Origin: Ramlibacter ginsenosidimutans
GTDB lineage: Bacteria; Pseudomonadota; Gammaproteobacteria; Burkholderiales; Burkholderiaceae_C
Assembly: GCF_016654015.1 (NCBI RefSeq)
Contig: NZ_JAEPWM010000017.1
Span: 1 to 60,302 of the forward strand
Reading direction: 5' to 3'
Length of the DNA: 60,302 nt
The position numbers were made by a program, and so were the translations under genes. Each line of letters begins with the position of its first letter. Positions within the stretch are counted from its first letter, which is position 1. Positions 50,941 through 60,053 of the stretch are shown here, in pieces. The notes below the pieces were generated by a model that did not search any database, was not told the origin of the DNA, and saw nothing but the letters and a program-made list of their open reading frames with translations.

Positions 50941-51157
50941 GAAGCTGTGAACGAATTGCTCGCACCCGCGCGAGCCGTGCTCAAGGACGTCGATTCACAA
51001 GCGTCGTCTCCCGGCTCGCCCTTCGGGCCGGGGCGCCTCAGGGCGCAGGCGGGCGTTGCGCGCCTTGCCCAGGCGGCCAGCCTGGGCTGCGGCCCGCGCC
51101 TACGTCTGCACCCTGAGGCACCCCGTCGCGGGCGCGATCAATCCATTCACAGCTTCT
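50940..51157. repeat. 218-bp nested inverted-repeat element between converging kinases
   Basis: Ends are 24-bp inverted repeats with 21 matches: AGAAGCTGTGAACGAATTG... at 50940-50963 against 51134-51157. Inside, GGGGCGCCTCAGGGCGCAG (51030-51048) pairs with 51106-51124 (17 of 19), and GCCCAGGC-GGCCA-GCCTGGGC (51067-51087) forms the centre. No coding potential is seen. It fills the whole gap between the two hybrid-kinase genes. Confidence 0.8.
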
Positions 51158-51162
51158 GGGCC

Positions 51163-53874
51163 TCAGGCCGTTTCGATGCGCACCTTGCGCAGGTGTTCGC
51201 GCAAGCCCCGGATGCGCGTGTCGAGCTGCTCGGCCGCGCCCTCGAGCGCGTCGCGTTCCAGCTGGCGGCTCTCGCGCGAAGCCCAGTGCAGCCCCATGGC
51301 CGACAGGCCGCCGGCGAGCCGGTGGGCGAGGAACTGGAGGTCCACGCGGTCGCCCTCCGCGAGCGCGCGCGCCATGCCCTCGACGCTGTCGCGGAAGCCG
51401 CTCAGGAAGGCGGGGAAGGCTTCGGCCCATTCCGGTTCGACCACCAGGATCTCCTCGCCCCCCTCCGGCGGCTCGCCTGACGCCGCCGGTCCGTTCGTGC
51501 GTGCGGCGGCAAGGGCGGAGTCCTCTGCCAGCGCTCGCTCCAGTTCCAGCAGCGTGGCCAGCAGGCGCTCGCGGGTGGCGGGCTTGGCGAGGAAACGGTC
51601 CGCGCCGGCCAGCAGCGCGCGGCCCGGCACGGTCTCGCCATCGTTGGCGGACAGCATGACGATGCGGCAGCGGGGGCGTCCCAGCGCCGCCTCCTGCTCG
51701 CGGATCCAGCGCACCGTCTCCAGCCCGCTCTTCTGCGGCATCTCCATGTCCATCAGCACCAGGTCCGGCCAGTGGCGGCCCATGAGTTCCATCGCCTGCA
51801 GCCCGTTGCTGGCGGTCTGCACGCGGAACGGAGGCGAGGGCAGCAGCCGGCGTGTGACGAGGCGCGTGAACTCGTCGTCGTCCACCACCAGCACGTCGCG
51901 CGCGGGCAGCCTGGCCACCGCCTCCAGCAGCGAGTCTTCGTGCGCGAGAGCCGGCTGCGCGTCCGCGCTCTCGCTGCGGGCGGCCGGCAGGCTGACGCTC
52001 AGCGTCGTGCCTTCGGCGGCGCCCGTTCGCACCTGCACGTCGCCCTCCTGCGCCCGGGCCATCAGGCGCGCCGAGTAGGTGCCCAGCCCGGTGCCGCCGC
52101 TCTTGTTGGTCACGTACTTCTCGAAGAAGCGCTGCGCGATCGCGGGCGGCACCTCGCCCGGGTTGTGGACGGTGACCACGACCGGGTCGCCCGGCTGCAG
52201 CGCGAGCGTCACGGTGCCGCCGGGGGGCGTTGCCTCGACCGCGTTCTTCACCAGGTTGGCGAGGATGGAATAGGCCAGCGGCTCCTCGCCGCGCACCCAG
52301 GTCGGCGCACGGGGCGAGCCTTGCAGGTGCAGCGTCACGCGCGCGGCCTCGGCGTACGCGTGCAGGTCGACCAGCACGCGCGTGAGCACCTCGCGCAAGT
52401 CCACGGACTGCGGCCGGAACTCGTAGCTGCCCGTCTCCATGCGGAACAGGCTGAGCGACAGGTTCACCATCTCCAGCATGCGCGTGCCGGCCTGCTGCAC
52501 CACGTCGACCAGCTCGCCCTGCTCGCGCGTGAGCCGGCCCTCGTCGCGCAGCAGGCGCGAGGCCCCGAGGATGCTGTTCAGCGGCGTCTTCAGGTCGTGG
52601 CGCGACATGCGTTCCACGTCTTCGCGCAGCCGGGCGTTCTCTTCCAGCGTGCGGTTGCGTTCCTCGGCGTTGAGCGCGGAGGCGAGGCGGCGCGCGATCA
52701 CCACGGCGGGCGAGAGCATGAACAGCGCAAAGCCGATCGGTGCGAACTTCTTGTCGGGACGCGGGGCGTCGATCAGCAGCAGGTCCACGCCCATCGTCAC
52801 CAGCACGGCGAACAGGCCCACGAGCAGCACGCGCGCGTCCGCGGGCGCGCGCCGGCCGGCCCGCAGCAGGGCGTCGGCGATGTAGATCGCCACGCCGACG
52901 GCAATGGCCTGGCCCGGTGTCGCCACGTACGAGTAGATCCCGGGAGGCAGCACGAACACGGAAAGTGCCGCGAGCGCGAGCACCGCCAGCGCCACGCGCA
53001 TGAAGATGCGGTGGATCTCCTGCGGGAACAGGCCGCGCAGCGTCACCAGGAACAGCGCCATCGCGGCGATCCAGGACACGTACTCGACCCGCATGTAGGC
53101 GATCCAGTCGATCTCGTCGGGCAGGCCGCGCAGGAACAGGCGCTCGCCGATCATGTCGGTGTAGATCGCCATCGCCACGCAGAACAGGCCGAACACCAGC
53201 GGCACGCGCTCGCGCGGGCGCACCGCGAACATGATCAGCGACACGAGCCCGGTGAGCAGGTAGACGGTGAGCAGTCCCGCGCCGTACACCACCTGCCGCT
53301 CGCGCTGGCGCTCCAGCGCTGCCTCGGTGCCCGCCATCATCGGGCGCACGAAGCCGCCGGCGCGGTGGTCGTAGTTGGCGACATGCAGCGTCAGGCGCAG
53401 CGGGCAGGCGAATTCGGGCGTGATCGGCACGCGGTTGTAGATCGCCGCCTGGTTGTGCGCGGCGTCCGGGGCGGGCGTGCCATGCTGGGCGACCAGCGTG
53501 CCGTTGATGAACAGGCGCGAGGTCGTGCGTTCGCCCATGGCCTCGACGGCCAGCGACTGGCCGCGCGGGCAATCCACCTGCAGCACGTAGCTGCCCCAGC
53601 CGTTTTCGCCGCGCGGCTTGCCGTCGGCGGTGAGTTCGTTCCAGTGCGAGGGCACGGTCGCCACGGCTTGCGCGGGCAGGGACTGCCACGACGGGTCCAC
53701 GAACTGGTGCCAGGCGAAGCCCCATTCGCCGCGCAGCGGAACCGCCTCGGCCGGCAGGGTGGGCAGTTCCAGCCGGCCGGCCCGGGCCAGCGGCGCCGCT
53801 TCCGCGGCGCCGGCGGGCGCCGCGAGCAGTCCGCAGAGCGTGGCGAGGAGGGCGAGGAGGCACCGGCCGGTCAT
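51163..53874 (-). CDS. Hybrid sensor histidine kinase, 7TMR-DISM type with receiver and HPt
   Basis: A 903-residue protein. A signal peptide (1-25) and a jelly-roll extracellular domain (about 30-185, 7TMR-DISMED2/galactose-binding-like) precede seven membrane helices (about 195-395), HisKA with His426 in MSRHDLKTPLNSILGASRLL, and HATPase_c (LVKNAVEATPPGG, GGTGLGTYSARLM). A receiver follows (DVLVVDDDEFTRLV, Asp in LVLMDMEMPQKSG), then a C-terminal HPt-like domain with His851 in LAHRLAGGLSAMG. ATG 53874 is chosen for the signal peptide; the upstream extension is not credible. The phosphorelay is complete except for a final regulator. The ligand is unknown, possibly a sugar or carboxylate. Confidence 0.88.
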   Translation of the reverse strand: MTGRCLLALLATLCGLLAAPAGAAEAAPLARAGRLELPTLPAEAVPLRGEWGFAWHQFVDPSWQSLPAQAVATVPSHWNELTADGKPRGENGWGSYVLQVDCPRGQSLAVEAMGERTTSRLFINGTLVAQHGTPAPDAAHNQAAIYNRVPITPEFACPLRLTLHVANYDHRAGGFVRPMMAGTEAALERQRERQVVYGAGLLTVYLLTGLVSLIMFAVRPRERVPLVFGLFCVAMAIYTDMIGERLFLRGLPDEIDWIAYMRVEYVSWIAAMALFLVTLRGLFPQEIHRIFMRVALAVLALAALSVFVLPPGIYSYVATPGQAIAVGVAIYIADALLRAGRRAPADARVLLVGLFAVLVTMGVDLLLIDAPRPDKKFAPIGFALFMLSPAVVIARRLASALNAEERNRTLEENARLREDVERMSRHDLKTPLNSILGASRLLRDEGRLTREQGELVDVVQQAGTRMLEMVNLSLSLFRMETGSYEFRPQSVDLREVLTRVLVDLHAYAEAARVTLHLQGSPRAPTWVRGEEPLAYSILANLVKNAVEATPPGGTVTLALQPGDPVVVTVHNPGEVPPAIAQRFFEKYVTNKSGGTGLGTYSARLMARAQEGDVQVRTGAAEGTTLSVSLPAARSESADAQPALAHEDSLLEAVARLPARDVLVVDDDEFTRLVTRRLLPSPPFRVQTASNGLQAMELMGRHWPDLVLMDMEMPQKSGLETVRWIREQEAALGRPRCRIVMLSANDGETVPGRALLAGADRFLAKPATRERLLATLLELERALAEDSALAAARTNGPAASGEPPEGGEEILVVEPEWAEAFPAFLSGFRDSVEGMARALAEGDRVDLQFLAHRLAGGLSAMGLHWASRESRQLERDALEGAAEQLDTRIRGLREHLRKVRIETA

Positions 53875-54175
53875 GAACGCGCAGTGTAGAGCTTGCCCTG
53901 CGGCGTCTCGCGCGCAGGCCGCGAGACGCGGGGCATGCAGCGGCCGGATGTTGCGTTCCCGCGATCCCGGTGCGCAATTGGAGTTCACGCCGCCCCGCCT
54001 CGCCGTGGCCGCGAGCGGCGCCTTCGCCATCGTGATCCCCCGCGCTGCGCTGGTGGACCTCACCTATGCCGTGGGCAGCGCCAGTGACCGCGACGCCCGG
54101 CGCAGCGATCTTGCAGCCGCGCGTGTCTCGCGTAGAGTGGCTCGTCCCTTGTCCTTCGCCGCCAGGAGCCACCGG
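53875..54175. other. Divergent intergenic interval
   Basis: 301 bp between the divergent kinase and MBL genes. It must contain both promoters. I see no repeat, hairpin or RNA gene that stands out, and readable frames through it are extensions of the two genes without domain content. Confidence 0.5.
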
Positions 54176-55057
54176 ATGAAGACAGCCCGCCTGCAGGTCG
54201 AAGCCTTCTTCGATCCTGCCACCTCGACCCTCAGCTACCTCGTGCTGGACACGCAGTCGCGTCACTGCGCCCTCGTGGACAGCGTCCTCGACTACGACCC
54301 GAAAGCCGGACGCACGCAGCGCACCAGCGCCGACCGGCTCGTCGCCCGCGTGCGCGAGCTCGGCGCCCGGGTGGAGTGGATCCTCGAGACCCACGTCCAC
54401 GCCGACCACCTCACCGCTGCGCCCTACCTGAAGCAGCAGCTGGGCGGACGGATCGCCATCGGCGACCGGATCACGCGGGTGCAGGAAGTGTTCGGTCAGC
54501 TGTTCAACGCCGGGGACGAGTTCGCGCGCGACGGGCGACAGTTCGACCGCCTGTTAGCCGACGGCGAAGTTTTCGCGATCGGCGGGCTGCAGGCGCGCGT
54601 GCTGCACACGCCCGGCCACACGCCGGCCTGCGTCACCTACCTTGTCGGCGACGGCCAGCAGACGGCCGCGTTCGTCGGCGACACGCTGCTCATGCCCGAC
54701 TACGGCACCGCCCGCTGCGACTTCCCCGGCGGCGATGCGCGCACCCTGTACCGCTCGATCCGCAAGCTGCTCGCGCTGCCGCCCGCAACGCGCCTGTACA
54801 TGTGCCACGACTACCAGCCCGGCGGCCGCGAGATGCGCCATGTCAGTACGGTGGCCGAGCAACGCGCGCACAACGTCCACGTGCACGACGGCATAGTCGA
54901 GGAGGAGTTCGTCGCGATGCGCACCGCGCGCGACCGCACGCTGGAGATGCCGGTGCTGATCCTGCCCGCGGTTCAGGTGAACATGCGCGCCGGCCACCTG
55001 CCGCCGCCCGAGAGCAACGGCGTGCATTACCTGAAGATCCCGGTGGACCGGGTCTGA
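54176..55057 (+). CDS. MBL-fold metallo-hydrolase, persulfide-dioxygenase (ETHE1/Blh)-like
   Basis: A 293-residue cytosolic enzyme. The metal-binding motif is H73-V-H75-A-D77-H78 in ILETHVHADHLTAAPYLK, with the further His in LHTPGHTPACV and the bridging Asp in FVGDTLLMPDYGTARCDFPGGDARTLYRSI. The last of these blocks is specific to the ETHE1/Blh/rhodanese-linked group, which oxidise glutathione persulfide using one Fe. AGGAG precedes ATG 54176. No rhodanese or BigR-type regulator is adjacent. The role in sulfide detoxification is inferred from family only. Confidence 0.88.
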   Translation: MKTARLQVEAFFDPATSTLSYLVLDTQSRHCALVDSVLDYDPKAGRTQRTSADRLVARVRELGARVEWILETHVHADHLTAAPYLKQQLGGRIAIGDRITRVQEVFGQLFNAGDEFARDGRQFDRLLADGEVFAIGGLQARVLHTPGHTPACVTYLVGDGQQTAAFVGDTLLMPDYGTARCDFPGGDARTLYRSIRKLLALPPATRLYMCHDYQPGGREMRHVSTVAEQRAHNVHVHDGIVEEEFVAMRTARDRTLEMPVLILPAVQVNMRAGHLPPPESNGVHYLKIPVDRV

Positions 55058-55102
55058 GCGAGGCGCCTTTCGCGCCGTCGTTGTTCAACTGAACAGGCTG
55101 CG

Positions 55103-56914
55103 CTACGGCGGCAGTTCCTCTTCCAGCTGCTGCAACTGATACAGCCGCTGGTACAGGCCGCCCTCGATGGCCATCAGCTCGCCGTGCGTGCCGAGTTCGG
55201 CGATGCGGCCGTGGTTCAGCACCACGATGCGGTCCGCATCGCGCACGGTGGACAGCCGATGCGCGATGGCCACGATCGTCACGCGGCCCCGCAGTTCCGC
55301 CAGCGCCTGCTGCACCACCTGCTCCGTCTCCGAGTCGATGTGCGCCGTGGCCTCGTCCAGCAGCAGGATGCGCGGGCTGCCGGCGAGCGCGCGCGCGATC
55401 GCGAGCAACTGCTTCTGGCCCGTGGAAAGGCGGGCGCCGCCTTCGCCCAGGAAGGTGTCGTAGCCGTTCTCCAGCGCCGTGATGAATCCGTGCGCGTGGG
55501 CGGCACGCGCGGCCGCCTCGACCTGTTCGTCACTCAGGGCGCGGCCGAGCGCGATGTTCTCGCGCGCGCTCGCCGCCAGCAGGAACGGGTCCTGCGGCAC
55601 CAGGCCCATGCTCGCCCGGAAGCTCTCCTCGGCGATGCCCTCCAGCGGCACGCCGTCGATGCGGATCGCGCCCGGCGGGGCAGGATAGAAGCGCAGCAGC
55701 AGCGACAGCAGCGTGCTCTTGCCGCTGCCCGTGTGCCCCACGATGCCGTGGAAACTGCCCGGCGCCATGTGCAGCCGGATGTCGTGCAGTACCGGGCGCC
55801 CGGGCAGGTAGGCGAAGTCCAGGTGCTCGATCGCGATGGCGCCGTGCGTGATCCGGCCCTGGTCCGCCGCGACGGGCGTCTCGGCTTCCGCCAGCAGCGT
55901 GTGCACGCGCGCGGCGCTCACCAGCGCCTGCTGCAGCTGCGAGAACTGCATGGTGATCTGGATCAGCGGCTCCACCACGCGCGAGATGTAGCTGATGAAG
56001 GCGTACAGGATGCCGACCTGCACGGCGCTCAGGCCGGCCGAGGCGCCGCGCAGGCCGAACACGCCCAGCACCACTGCGAGCAGCAGCACGTTCATGAAGT
56101 CCAGCACCGGGCGCAGCAGCCAGGCGTTGGCGCGCAGCTCGCGGCGGCGCGAGCGGTAGTGAGCCTCGTTCAGTGCGACGAAGCGCTCCTGGAAGCGCGT
56201 GGTGGCATTGGCGGCCTGCAGCACGGGCATGCCGGCGATGGACTCGGCCACCTGCGCATTCAGCTCGCTGCGCAGCTCGCGCGTGCGCGTCACGGCCGGC
56301 GCCGACAGGCGCTGGTACAGGAACACGATCGCCGCCACGACGGGGATGAGGGCGGCGACGATCAGCATCAGGCGCCAGTCCAGCCACAGCATGGCGGCCA
56401 TCGCGCCGGCCAGGATGATCAGGCTGTCCAGGATGACGAACAGCACCTGGACGTACAGCGTCTTGACCGCTTCCGTGTCGTTGGTCACGCGGCTCACCAG
56501 CTGACCGATGATGGCGTGGTCGAAGAAGGCCATGGGCAGCCGCAGCACGTGGCCGTACACGCCTTCGCGGATGCGCTGAACCGAGCGCATCGCCACACCG
56601 GCCAGTCGCACCAGCTGGCCGTAGCGCACCCAGCTCGCGATCACGCCGGCCAGCAAGGCACCGAACAGCAGTCCGGCCATGCGCGGGAGGTCGGCGTGGC
56701 GCGGCAGCAGGTAGTTGTCGATCAGGAACTTGCCCGCGAGCGGCCCCAGCGCTTCCAGGCCCGCGGCCAGCAGCAGCCAGGCGATGCCCTGCCAGACGTG
56801 GCGCCGTTCCGGCGCAGCGGCGCGCAGCAGCAGCGCCGCGGCTTCGCCGAGCACGCGCCGGCGCGGCAGCACCTCGGTGCCGGGCAGGCGGGAGGAGACG
56901 GCTTCAGCTGGCAT
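55103..56914 (-). CDS. ABC exporter half-transporter (MdlB-like)
   Basis: A 603-residue protein: a six-helix membrane domain (about 40-340) then the nucleotide-binding domain. Walker A is GHTGSGKST, the signature is LSTGQKQL (non-standard Thr), Walker B is RILLLDEATAHID with the catalytic Glu, and the switch His is in AIAHRLSTV. The start overlaps the end of the partner gene by 11 nt. Together they form a heterodimeric exporter like MdlAB/LmrCD. The substrate is unknown; lipid or drug export is typical. Confidence 0.92.
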   Translation of the reverse strand: MPAEAVSSRLPGTEVLPRRRVLGEAAALLLRAAAPERRHVWQGIAWLLLAAGLEALGPLAGKFLIDNYLLPRHADLPRMAGLLFGALLAGVIASWVRYGQLVRLAGVAMRSVQRIREGVYGHVLRLPMAFFDHAIIGQLVSRVTNDTEAVKTLYVQVLFVILDSLIILAGAMAAMLWLDWRLMLIVAALIPVVAAIVFLYQRLSAPAVTRTRELRSELNAQVAESIAGMPVLQAANATTRFQERFVALNEAHYRSRRRELRANAWLLRPVLDFMNVLLLAVVLGVFGLRGASAGLSAVQVGILYAFISYISRVVEPLIQITMQFSQLQQALVSAARVHTLLAEAETPVAADQGRITHGAIAIEHLDFAYLPGRPVLHDIRLHMAPGSFHGIVGHTGSGKSTLLSLLLRFYPAPPGAIRIDGVPLEGIAEESFRASMGLVPQDPFLLAASARENIALGRALSDEQVEAAARAAHAHGFITALENGYDTFLGEGGARLSTGQKQLLAIARALAGSPRILLLDEATAHIDSETEQVVQQALAELRGRVTIVAIAHRLSTVRDADRIVVLNHGRIAELGTHGELMAIEGGLYQRLYQLQQLEEELPP

Positions 56915-58646
56915 CGAGGCTCGCCTGCAATTGCTGGTAGCGCCACTGGCGTGCATACCACCCGGGGGCAGCCAGCAGCTCCGAGTGGCTGCCTTCTTCC
57001 GCGACCCGGCCGTCGCGCAGCACCACGGTATGGTCGGCGTCCGCGACCGCGCTGAGCCGGTGGCTCACGATCACGACGGTGCGGCCCACGCGCGCGGCGC
57101 GCAGGTGCGCGAGGATGCGCGTCTCGGTGTCGGTGTCCACGGCGGAGAGTGCGTCGTCCAGCAGCAGCAGCGGCGCGTCGGCCAGCAGTGCGCGCGCGAT
57201 CGCGACGCGCTGCCGCTGTCCGCCCGAGAGCGTGACACCCCGCTCGCCCACCGGCGTGTCGTAGCCGCGCGGCAGGCGCAGGATGTCCTCGTGCACGGCG
57301 GCCAGGCGCGCCGCCTGCTCGATCTCCTCGCGCGTCGCATCGGGCCGCGCGAGCGCGATGTTGGCGGCGACGGGTGCGGAAAAGAGGAAGGCCTCCTGCG
57401 GCACCCAGGCGATGCCGGCGCGCAGGGCGGCGAGCGTGTAGTCGCGCAGGTCCACTCCGTTCCACAGCAGCCGGCCCGCGTCCGGCGCGTGGTGGCGCAG
57501 GATCAGTCGCAGCAGCGTCGACTTGCCCGCACCGGTGGGCCCGACCAGGCCCAGCGTGCCGCCCGCGGCGAGTTCCAGCGACACGTCGTCCAGCGCCGGA
57601 CGCGCGGCTGCTTCGTAGGCGAAGCGCACGTGCTCGATGCGCAGCGGCCCTGGCAGCACGCGCTCCACCGTGCCGTGATCGTCCACGCTCAGCGGCGTGT
57701 CCAGCACCGGCTGCAGCCGGTCCCACGCCGCGCGGCCGCGCTCCAGCAGCGACAGCACCCAGCCCGCGGCGAACATGGGCCACACCAGCTGGCCGAGGTA
57801 GAGGCTGAAGCTCGTGAGCTGACCCACGGTGAGCGCGCCGTGCCAGACGAGCCAGCCGCCCGCGCCCAGCACAAGGGCCGTGGCGGTCGCGAAGGTGCAG
57901 CCGACCGCGGGCTCGTACGCAGCCTCCCAGCGCTGCGCATCCAGGCTCGCCTGGGCCGCACCGGCGGCGAGCGTGTTGAACTGCTGCTCGCTGCGCGCGA
58001 GCAGGCCGACCGCGCGCACCGTGCGCACACCGGCGAGCGTCTCCTGCACGTGGTTGTTGAGGCCGGCGAACCGCTCCAGCGACAGCCGCGAAGCCTCGTG
58101 CACGTGGCGCGAGATACGCCAGAAGCCCAGCGCCATCAGCGGGAAGGGCAGGACCGCGCAGGCCGCGAGGCGCCAGTCCACGCCCAGGGACATGGTCGCC
58201 AGCACCAGCACCAGCGTGAGCGTGCCGTCGAAGCCGGCCAGCATGGCCTCGCCGGCGGCCATCTCCACGGCGTCGATGTCGTTGGTCGCCAGCGCCATGA
58301 GGTTGCCGGTGCGGCGGTCCTGGAAGAAGGACGCGCCCTGCAGGGTGAGCCGGGCATAGAGCCGCTCGCGCAACTCCACGCCGAGCCGGTAGGCGGCCGC
58401 GTAGAGGCGCAGCCGCCAGCCCACGCGCAGGAAGTACACGGCCGCGCCGGCGGCGAGCAGCCAGGCGAGTTCGCGCAGCAAGGCGCCTTCGGACCAGCGG
58501 CTGGCCACGAGGCCGTCGACCACGTGACCGACCTGGCGCGGGATCCAGACCAGCAGCAGGGCGATCGCCGCCAGCATCACCGCCGAAGAGGCGTAGGCGG
58601 CGCGGTGGCGCAGGACGAAGCGGGCGATCAGTCGGTACAGGGACAT
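56904..58646 (-). CDS. ABC exporter half-transporter (MdlA-like)
   Basis: A 580-residue half-transporter. The membrane domain (about 1-300) begins YRLIARFVLRHRAAYASSAVMLAAIAL. The nucleotide-binding domain has Walker A GPTGAGKST, signature LSGGQRQRVAIARALL and Walker B PLLLLDDALSAVD, with Asp in place of the catalytic Glu, the same change seen in E. coli MdlA. The pair thus has one degenerate and one consensus ATP site, as in other heterodimeric exporters. ATG 58646 is the start; AGG-rich sequence lies just before it. Confidence 0.92.
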   Translation of the reverse strand: MSLYRLIARFVLRHRAAYASSAVMLAAIALLLVWIPRQVGHVVDGLVASRWSEGALLRELAWLLAAGAAVYFLRVGWRLRLYAAAYRLGVELRERLYARLTLQGASFFQDRRTGNLMALATNDIDAVEMAAGEAMLAGFDGTLTLVLVLATMSLGVDWRLAACAVLPFPLMALGFWRISRHVHEASRLSLERFAGLNNHVQETLAGVRTVRAVGLLARSEQQFNTLAAGAAQASLDAQRWEAAYEPAVGCTFATATALVLGAGGWLVWHGALTVGQLTSFSLYLGQLVWPMFAAGWVLSLLERGRAAWDRLQPVLDTPLSVDDHGTVERVLPGPLRIEHVRFAYEAAARPALDDVSLELAAGGTLGLVGPTGAGKSTLLRLILRHHAPDAGRLLWNGVDLRDYTLAALRAGIAWVPQEAFLFSAPVAANIALARPDATREEIEQAARLAAVHEDILRLPRGYDTPVGERGVTLSGGQRQRVAIARALLADAPLLLLDDALSAVDTDTETRILAHLRAARVGRTVVIVSHRLSAVADADHTVVLRDGRVAEEGSHSELLAAPGWYARQWRYQQLQASLDAS

Positions 58647-58751
58647 CGGGGAGGAGGCCAAGGCGCGATTGTGACCACCCGGCGGAATCCCTGCCCGGCG
58701 TACGCCGCGCCACACCCGATGCATCCGCTCCTCGCGCTTTCGCGCGCCACC

Positions 58752-59822
58752 ATGAACAATGGGGGTGTGAATGATTCCCGCAACGACCTGACCCGCGCCG
58801 TCCTCAACGTCCTCTTCATCGGGGCACTGATAGGCGCATCCTTCTGGGTGCTGCGTCCCTTCCTGGGCGCGTTCATCTGGGCCATCATGATCGTCGTGGC
58901 CACCTGGCCCATGCTGATGGCGCTGGAGCGGCGCGTCGGCCACCGGCGCTGGCTGGCCACCGGGATCATGTCCATCGTGCTGCTCCTGGTGCTCGTCGTG
59001 CCGCTGTCGGCCGCCGTGGGGACGCTGGTGTCCCACTCCGACCAGATCGCCGGCTGGGTCCGCGACCTGCAGGGGATGCAACTGCCGCCGCCGCCCTCCT
59101 GGGTGGCGCACCTGCCCTTCGTCGGCGAGCGCGCGGCCAGTGCCTGGGAGGACCTCGCGCGCGGCGGCATGCAGGCCATGATCGCACTGGTCACGCCGTA
59201 CGCCGGCGTGGTCACCAAGTGGGTGGTGGCGCAGGCGGGCGGCCTGGGCGCGCTGTTCCTGCAGTTCGTGCTGACGGTGGTGGCGGCGGCGGTGCTCTAC
59301 GCGCGCGGCGAGCAAGCCGCCGACTGGGCGCTGCGCTTCGGCGCGCGCCTGGGCGGGGCGGCGGGCGAGAACGCGATCCGCCTGTCCGGCCAGGCGATCC
59401 GCGGCGTCGCGATGGGCGTGGTGGTGACCGCGATCGTGCAGACGGTGATCGGTGCGCTGGGCCTCGCCATCGCGCGCGTGCCGTTCGCCAGCCTGCTCAC
59501 GCCGGTGATGTTCCTGGCGGCCGTCGCGCAGATCGGCGCGGGGATCGTGCTGATCGGCCCCGTCGCCTGGCTCTACTGGAGCGGTTCACCGGGCTGGGGA
59601 ACCTTCCTCCTGGTGGTCCTGCTGGTGGTCAGCACGCTGGACAACGTGCTGCGGCCGATCCTGATCAGGAAGGGCGCCGACTTGCCCCTGATCCTCATTT
59701 TCGTCGGCGTGATCGGCGGGCTGGTGGCCTTCGGCCTCATCGGGATCTTCGTGGGTCCGGTGGTTCTCGCGGTGGCCCATACCCTCATGAATGCATGGAT
59801 GGATAAGCGAGCGGACGCTTGA
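58752..59822 (+). CDS. AI-2E family transporter
   Basis: A 356-residue inner-membrane permease of the AI-2E (TqsA/YdiK-like) family. Helices include AVLNVLFIGALIGASFWVLRPFLGAFIWAIMIVVATWPM and IMSIVLLLVLVVPLSAAVG; the soluble segment and the conserved block LDNVLRPILIRKGADLPLILIFVGVIGGLVAFGLIGIFVGPVVLAV mark the family. Members move small molecules or ions in either direction; autoinducer-2 export has been shown for few. ATG 58752 is taken as start; GTG 58767 and ATG 58719 are alternatives. It is divergent from the ABC exporter operon. Confidence 0.9.
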   Translation: MNNGGVNDSRNDLTRAVLNVLFIGALIGASFWVLRPFLGAFIWAIMIVVATWPMLMALERRVGHRRWLATGIMSIVLLLVLVVPLSAAVGTLVSHSDQIAGWVRDLQGMQLPPPPSWVAHLPFVGERAASAWEDLARGGMQAMIALVTPYAGVVTKWVVAQAGGLGALFLQFVLTVVAAAVLYARGEQAADWALRFGARLGGAAGENAIRLSGQAIRGVAMGVVVTAIVQTVIGALGLAIARVPFASLLTPVMFLAAVAQIGAGIVLIGPVAWLYWSGSPGWGTFLLVVLLVVSTLDNVLRPILIRKGADLPLILIFVGVIGGLVAFGLIGIFVGPVVLAVAHTLMNAWMDKRADA

Positions 59823-59918
59823 AGAAGGGTCGTTCGTTCATTCCCGGGAATCTCGTTCGCTGCCGCCCGTAGCCCGGACGAGGGCGGGGCACAGCATTGC
59901 GGCGGTTGAAGCAGTAAC

Positions 59919-60006
59919 CATAGGCTGGTGGTGAGCCGCAGGCGAACCCCAGCTTGCTGCGCCACGCTGGATCGCTGGGGTTCGCGTTGCTCACCGCCAG
60001 CCTACG
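59919..60006 (-). repeat. 85-bp palindromic repeat, copy 4 (inverted)
   Basis: Reverse-oriented copy of the element at 328-415: TAGGCTGGTGGTGAGCCGCAGGCGAACCCCAGC at its left and GCTGGGGTTCGCGTTGCTCACCGCCAGCCTACG at its right, following the AI-2E gene. Confidence 0.9.
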
Positions 60007-60053
60007 AGGCTGGTCGCGGCGGTTCAATCGGCAAAGGCGGGAGGGCCATCTTC

